Source of the DNA: CAZJBP01 sp964544115
GTDB taxonomy: Bacteria > Verrucomicrobiota > Kiritimatiellia > UBA8416 > JADHWI01
Length of the DNA: 10,089 nucleotides
Assembly (NCBI GenBank): GCA_964544115.1
Contig: CAZJBP010000135.1
Span: 1 to 10,089 of the forward strand
Direction of reading: 5' to 3'
Part shown: one piece after another, positions 7,134-10,089 of the stretch
How positions within the stretch are numbered: position 1 is the first letter of the stretch
Layout of the letters: every line of letters starts with the position of its first letter
Made by a program: the position numbers and the translations under genes
The notes under the pieces: generated by a model
Database searches by the model: none
What the model saw: the letters and a program-made list of their open reading frames with translations, nothing else
What the model was told of the DNA's origin: nothing

Positions 7134-7997
7134 ATGAACGGAAGCCTTCCGGATGCCAACCGCCTCGTGCCCGCCCTTCAGGCCGCCGCCGACGACGTGG
7201 CGGCCCGCGTCGGCCCGCGCCCGCTGCGGGCGGCGATGATTCTCGGATCGGGCTGGTGCGATGTCACCCCGTCAGCCGATGTCCAACTCGACCTGCCCTA
7301 CCATGACCTGCCCCTGATGGGCCGCACGGGCGTGGAAGGACACGCCGGCCGGATGCAGGTTCTACGCCTGCGCGACGCCGAGTTTCTCGTCTTTCACGGC
7401 CGCCGTCACTGGTACGAGGGCGAGGGCTGGGGCCCGGTCGCGCTGCCGGTCTACGTGTGCCGGGCGGCGAAGATCCCCGCGTTGCTCCTGACCAATGCCT
7501 GCGGCGGCATCCGCGAGAACCTGTCCCCCGGCGATCTCATGACCGTTTCGGATCACATCAACGCCATGGGAGTCACCCCGCTGATCGACGCCTACGCCCC
7601 GGAGCTGGGGGCGCGCTTCCCCGACATGTCCGAGGTGTACGACGCGGGCTTGCGCGACCTGCTTGACGCCTGCGCGTCGCGTCGCGGCCTGCGCCTGCGC
7701 CACGGCGTCTACCTGGCCACCTCGGGGCCCTCCTACGAAACGCCGGCCGAGGTCAATGCCTTCCGGATGCTCGGCGCCGACGCGGTCGGCATGTCCACGG
7801 TTCCCGAGGCCCTGCTGGGGCACGCGCTGGGCCTGCGCGTGGCCGCCGTCTCGTGTGTCTGCAACCGGGCCGCCGGCAGCGGGCGCCGCCTCACGCACGA
7901 GGACGTGCTGGCCGGAGCCACCCGCGCGCGGCCGCGCATGCAGGCCCTCCTCGGCGCTTTCTGCGAGGCGCTGGCCGCGGCGCCTGCCGCACCATGA
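7134..7997 (+). CDS. punA: Purine nucleoside phosphorylase, family II (trimeric, 6-oxopurine type)
   Basis: The 287-residue cytoplasmic enzyme splits purine nucleosides with phosphate into free base and ribose-1-phosphate (purine salvage). Phosphate-site residues are seen in ILGSGW (36-41) and HGRRHWYEG (88-96), which matches human GRFHMYEG. VEGHAGR (67-73) and LLTNACGGI (118-126) follow, the latter with Cys in place of the second Ala of the common TNAAGG. The purine site is SGPSYETPAE (197-206), with E202 equivalent to human E201. N244 in CVCNRAAG is equivalent to human N243. This Glu/Asn pair points to inosine/guanosine rather than adenosine and argues against methylthioadenosine phosphorylase. 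Length is normal. The gene lies 80 bases after the GT-C-like gene, with its own strong ribosome site and structured leader, and overlaps the tRNA nucleotidyltransferase gene by ATGA. The short Ala/Pro-rich tail is unremarkable. Confidence 0.95.
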   Translation: MNGSLPDANRLVPALQAAADDVAARVGPRPLRAAMILGSGWCDVTPSADVQLDLPYHDLPLMGRTGVEGHAGRMQVLRLRDAEFLVFHGRRHWYEGEGWGPVALPVYVCRAAKIPALLLTNACGGIRENLSPGDLMTVSDHINAMGVTPLIDAYAPELGARFPDMSEVYDAGLRDLLDACASRRGLRLRHGVYLATSGPSYETPAEVNAFRMLGADAVGMSTVPEALLGHALGLRVAAVSCVCNRAAGSGRRLTHEDVLAGATRARPRMQALLGAFCEALAAAPAAP

Positions 7998-9367
7998 GCT
8001 CCGAACACAATAGCCCGCACACTGCGCTGCCCGACACGCCCGAGGCGGTGGCCGCCCGACGCGTGGCCTCTGTGCTGCGCGATGCGGGATTCGAGGCGCT
8101 CCTGGCCGGCGGCTGCGTCCGAGACCTGCTCCTCGGGCGCCGCCCGAAGGACTACGATGTAGCCACCAACGCGCATCCGGATGCCGTCGTCGCCCGATTT
8201 CCCGATGCCCTCACCGTCGGCAAGTCCTTCGGCGTCGTGCGCGTGCCCTGCGGCGGCCTATGGACGGAGGTGGCGACCTTCCGCCGCGACCGCGGCTACA
8301 CCGACGGACGCCACCCGGACGGCGTCGAATTCACCACCGCGCGCGAGGACGCCGAACGGCGCGATTTCACCGTCAACGCCATGTTCATGGACCCCGCTAC
8401 GGGCAACGTGATCGACTACGCCGGCGGGCGGGACGACCTGCGCGCGCGCGTCATCCGCTGCGTTGGTGCGCCCGAGGAGCGGTTCCGCGAGGACCACCTG
8501 CGCATGCTGCGCGCGGTCCGCTTTGCCGTCACCCTGGACTTTGCGCTAGACCCGGGCACGGAAGCCGCCATCGCCCGCCTCGCGCCCTGCGTTCGCACCA
8601 TCAGCCCCGAGCGCATTCGCGACGAGCTGGTCCGGGCGCTGTGCGACTCCACCCGCGCCGGCGACGCCCTGCGACTGCTCGACCGCACGGGCATCCTGGC
8701 CGTGATTCTCCCCGAGGTGTCGGCGATGAAGGGCGTGGAGCAGCCGCCCGAGTTTCACCCCGAGGGGGACGTGTTCACGCACACCTGCCTGATGCTCGAC
8801 TCCCTGCCCCCCGCCCCTTCACCCGTGCTCGCCCTGGCCGTCCTGCTTCACGACGTGGGCAAGCCGCCCACCGCTGCCCTCGATGCCGATGGCCGCTGGC
8901 GGTTCATGGAGCATGCCAGCGTCGGCGGCCGGATGGCCGAAGCCATCCTGCAGCGCCTGCGATTCTCCTCGGACGACACCGAGGCCATCGTCGGTTGCGT
9001 TCAGGGCCACATGCGGTTCGCCGACGTCCAGCGGATGAAGGCGTCAACGCTGCGCCGGTTGATCGGCAACCCGCTCTTCGCGCTCGAACTCGAACTTCAC
9101 CGCCTCGACTGCCAGGCTAGCCACGGCAATCTCGAGCACCACGGGTTCCTGATCGAGAGGAAGCGCGCGTTCGACACCGAGCCGGTCCTGCCGCAGCCCT
9201 GGGTCACTGGCCGCGATATCATCGACCTCGGCGTATCGGCTGGTCCGGCCGTCGGGGTCTGGAAGCAACGCGCCTACGACGCGCAACTGGAGGGGCTCTT
9301 CGCCTCCCGCGAGGCGCTTCTCGCCTGGCTTCAGTCCGAATGGCGACGCGTTCACCCGGCGCCGTAG
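7994..9367 (+). CDS. cca: tRNA nucleotidyltransferase / poly(A) polymerase family protein with HD domain (CCA-adding type)
   Basis: The 457-residue protein is a class II nucleotidyltransferase that would build or repair the CCA 3' end of tRNA. Motif A is LAGGCVRDLLLGRR (37-50), then KDYDVAT with catalytic D53 and D55. Motif B is RRDFTVNAM (122-130). Motif D, which selects CTP or ATP, is EDHLR (166-170), and ISPERIRDEL lies at 203-212. An HD phosphohydrolase-like domain follows: FTHT (H263), LLHDVGKP (H286, D287) and LHRLDCQASHG (D372). Bacteria with split enzymes have separate CC- and A-adding versions, and poly(A) polymerase I shares the fold, so the exact nucleotide added is not proven. The start at 7994 overlaps the phosphorylase stop (ATGA). 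No ribosome site is visible there, so translation is probably coupled. A longer upstream reading from 7853 lies in the phosphorylase gene and lacks homology. Confidence 0.93.
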   Translation: MSSEHNSPHTALPDTPEAVAARRVASVLRDAGFEALLAGGCVRDLLLGRRPKDYDVATNAHPDAVVARFPDALTVGKSFGVVRVPCGGLWTEVATFRRDRGYTDGRHPDGVEFTTAREDAERRDFTVNAMFMDPATGNVIDYAGGRDDLRARVIRCVGAPEERFREDHLRMLRAVRFAVTLDFALDPGTEAAIARLAPCVRTISPERIRDELVRALCDSTRAGDALRLLDRTGILAVILPEVSAMKGVEQPPEFHPEGDVFTHTCLMLDSLPPAPSPVLALAVLLHDVGKPPTAALDADGRWRFMEHASVGGRMAEAILQRLRFSSDDTEAIVGCVQGHMRFADVQRMKASTLRRLIGNPLFALELELHRLDCQASHGNLEHHGFLIERKRAFDTEPVLPQPWVTGRDIIDLGVSAGPAVGVWKQRAYDAQLEGLFASREALLAWLQSEWRRVHPAP

Positions 9368-9392
9368 GCGACCCTCATCGTGCGGCGCCCGC

Positions 9393-9418
9393 GCCGTCGG
9401 GACGACGGCTTTACGTTT
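9393..9418 (+). terminator. Probable intrinsic terminator after the tRNA nucleotidyltransferase gene
   Basis: GCCGTCG (9393-9399) pairs perfectly with CGACGGC (9403-9409) around a GGA loop, and TTTACGTTT (9410-9418) follows. The hairpin begins 26 bases after the stop codon. The T-tract is interrupted, so efficiency may be moderate. A competing hairpin, CGGCG (9383-9387) with CGCCG (9392-9396), shares bases with the left arm. Confidence 0.55.
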
Positions 9419-9491
9419 GCATTCGCTCGTCTGGCCGTTTAGTTTCTCATAGGTAAGTAGCAATCAGCTGGTACTTTCTACGTAGTAATAA
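9417..9491 (+). promoter_or_regulatory. AT-rich intergenic island, candidate promoter/operator region
   Basis: This stretch is clearly richer in A+T than the rest of the window. TTGCAT (9417-9422) and TAGTTT (9440-9445) are spaced 17 bases apart, a weak sigma70-like pair. TGGTACTTT (9469-9477) resembles an extended -10. Two palindromes, CAGCTG (9465-9470) and CTACGTAG (9478-9485), and the inverted pair AAGTA (9455-9459) / TACTT (9472-9476) could be operator elements. A new transcription unit starting here is consistent with the terminator just upstream. No single promoter is convincing. Confidence 0.35.
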
Positions 9492-9518
9492 CGAAGCAGG
9501 AATCCCGGCGTCGCCCCG

Positions 9519-10089
9519 ATGCAGGACCTTCCCCCTATCACCATCGGCGTCATGATGCGCCACATCGCGGCCCCGGGCGGGATCACGGTCTACACCCGCA
9601 ACATTCTCGAACACCTCCTGCGGGTCGACACCCGCAACCGGTACGTGCTGTTCTACCCGGAAGACACGCTGATGGGGGCGTACGCGGATCGCCCCAAGGT
9701 GACCGAAGTGTGGGTTCCCTCCCGGCGGGGGCTCTGTGACCGCATGGTCTGGGACCAGTGTCGGCTGTTGAAGCACCTCAGCCGCCACGCCGTCGACGTC
9801 GTCTTCAACCCCAAGCTGTCGGTCCCCCTGGCGGCTGGTTGCCCGACCGTCTTCACCATGCACGGGCTGGAGCAGTTCGCCGCCCGGCGGATGTTCCCCT
9901 GGAACGACCGCATCTACTTCACGCTGGCGATGCGGTTGTACAGCCGCAGGGCCGACGGAATCCTGGTGATGACCCAAACCGGCCGCCGTGACCTGCGGAA
10001 GTACCTGGGTGTACCCGACCGGAAGATCCACGTCATATCGGAGTCCTACAACGAAAGCTACCACGTCGTCCGTGATCAGGCCGAGCGGG
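9519..10089 (+). CDS. GT4-type (GT-B fold) glycosyltransferase, N-terminal half, cut by the window edge
   Basis: The reading frame is open for 190 codons to the right edge; full family members are usually 350-400 residues, so about half is present. The N-terminus ITIGVMM followed by PGGITVYTRNILEHLL (19-34) is the first beta strand and glycine loop of the GT-B acceptor domain. DVVFNPKLSVPL (93-104), VFTMHGLEQF (111-120) and ADGILVMTQTGRRDLRKYLG (145-164) match the next strands of group 1 glycosyltransferases. The last of these is the usual helix before the VPDRKIHVI linker to the nucleotide-sugar domain. The start is the only option: an in-frame stop sits at 9489-9491 with no ATG, GTG or TTG between. 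No good ribosome site is near; AGGA at 9498-9501 is 17 bases away. It would add a sugar to a lipid-linked or growing saccharide at the cytoplasmic side. Confidence 0.88.
   Translation, partial: MQDLPPITIGVMMRHIAAPGGITVYTRNILEHLLRVDTRNRYVLFYPEDTLMGAYADRPKVTEVWVPSRRGLCDRMVWDQCRLLKHLSRHAVDVVFNPKLSVPLAAGCPTVFTMHGLEQFAARRMFPWNDRIYFTLAMRLYSRRADGILVMTQTGRRDLRKYLGVPDRKIHVISESYNESYHVVRDQAER

Noticed and set aside
7853..7993. An earlier start for the tRNA nucleotidyltransferase
   Set aside because: The extra residues are a shifted reading of the conserved end of the phosphorylase gene and match nothing in the family.
7134..7997. Methylthioadenosine phosphorylase as the identity of the phosphorylase
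   Set aside because: The Glu202/Asn244 pair and the SGPSYETPAE site match 6-oxopurine nucleoside phosphorylases.
8440..8451. Alternating GC run as a Z-DNA or regulatory element
   Set aside because: It is explained by Arg/Ala codons in a GC-rich coding sequence and has no pairing partner or other unusual context.
9447..10064. A 205-codon - strand open frame opposite the right-edge glycosyltransferase
   Set aside because: The + strand frame shows a clear GT-B N-terminal domain, while the - strand product has no recognisable features.

Overview
The window is GC-rich (about two thirds G+C by eye, not computed) and is bacterial chromosome with genes packed head to tail on the + strand. Nothing convincing is encoded on the - strand. 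No gap between genes exceeds about 150 bases. There are no tRNA or rRNA genes, CRISPR repeats, insertion sequences or phage genes. The host cannot be named from the sequence. The gene types and GC content would fit Planctomycetota or a neighbouring deep lineage with large polysaccharide clusters, but this is a weak inference.

Region 1 (1-7053) looks like a surface-glycan or glycolipid module. A class I SAM methyltransferase (50-787) comes first, preceded by a promoter-like pair so close to its ATG that the mRNA may be leaderless. After 71 bases follows a cassette of four genes: an AsnB-type glutamine amidotransferase (859-2745), a left-handed beta-helix acyltransferase (2742-3512), an eight-helix YbhN/UPF0104-type membrane protein (3509-4489) and a large GT-C-like membrane protein with a three-part soluble C-terminal region (4486-7053). 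All three junctions inside the cassette are 4-base ATGA overlaps, which implies translational coupling and a shared pathway. The inferred job is to amidate, acylate, move and extend a cell-envelope saccharide. The substrate cannot be read from the sequence.

Region 2 (7054-9367) is a housekeeping pair. A family II purine nucleoside phosphorylase (7134-7997) has a strong ribosome binding site and a leader that can fold in two mutually exclusive ways. It overlaps by ATGA with a CCA-adding-type tRNA nucleotidyltransferase carrying an HD domain (7994-9367). A hairpin with a broken T-tract at 9393-9418 probably ends this unit.

Region 3 (9368-10089) has an AT-rich intergenic island with palindromes, then the 5' half of a GT4-type glycosyltransferase (9519 onward) that runs off the right edge. 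This suggests that glycan biosynthesis genes continue beyond the window.

The most interesting points are the coupled amidotransferase/acyltransferase/flippase-like/GT-C cassette, the possible tandem beta-sandwich modules in the GT-C protein, a very stable 10-bp hairpin inside its coding sequence, the missing canonical histidine in the acyltransferase, and the switch-like leader of the phosphorylase gene.
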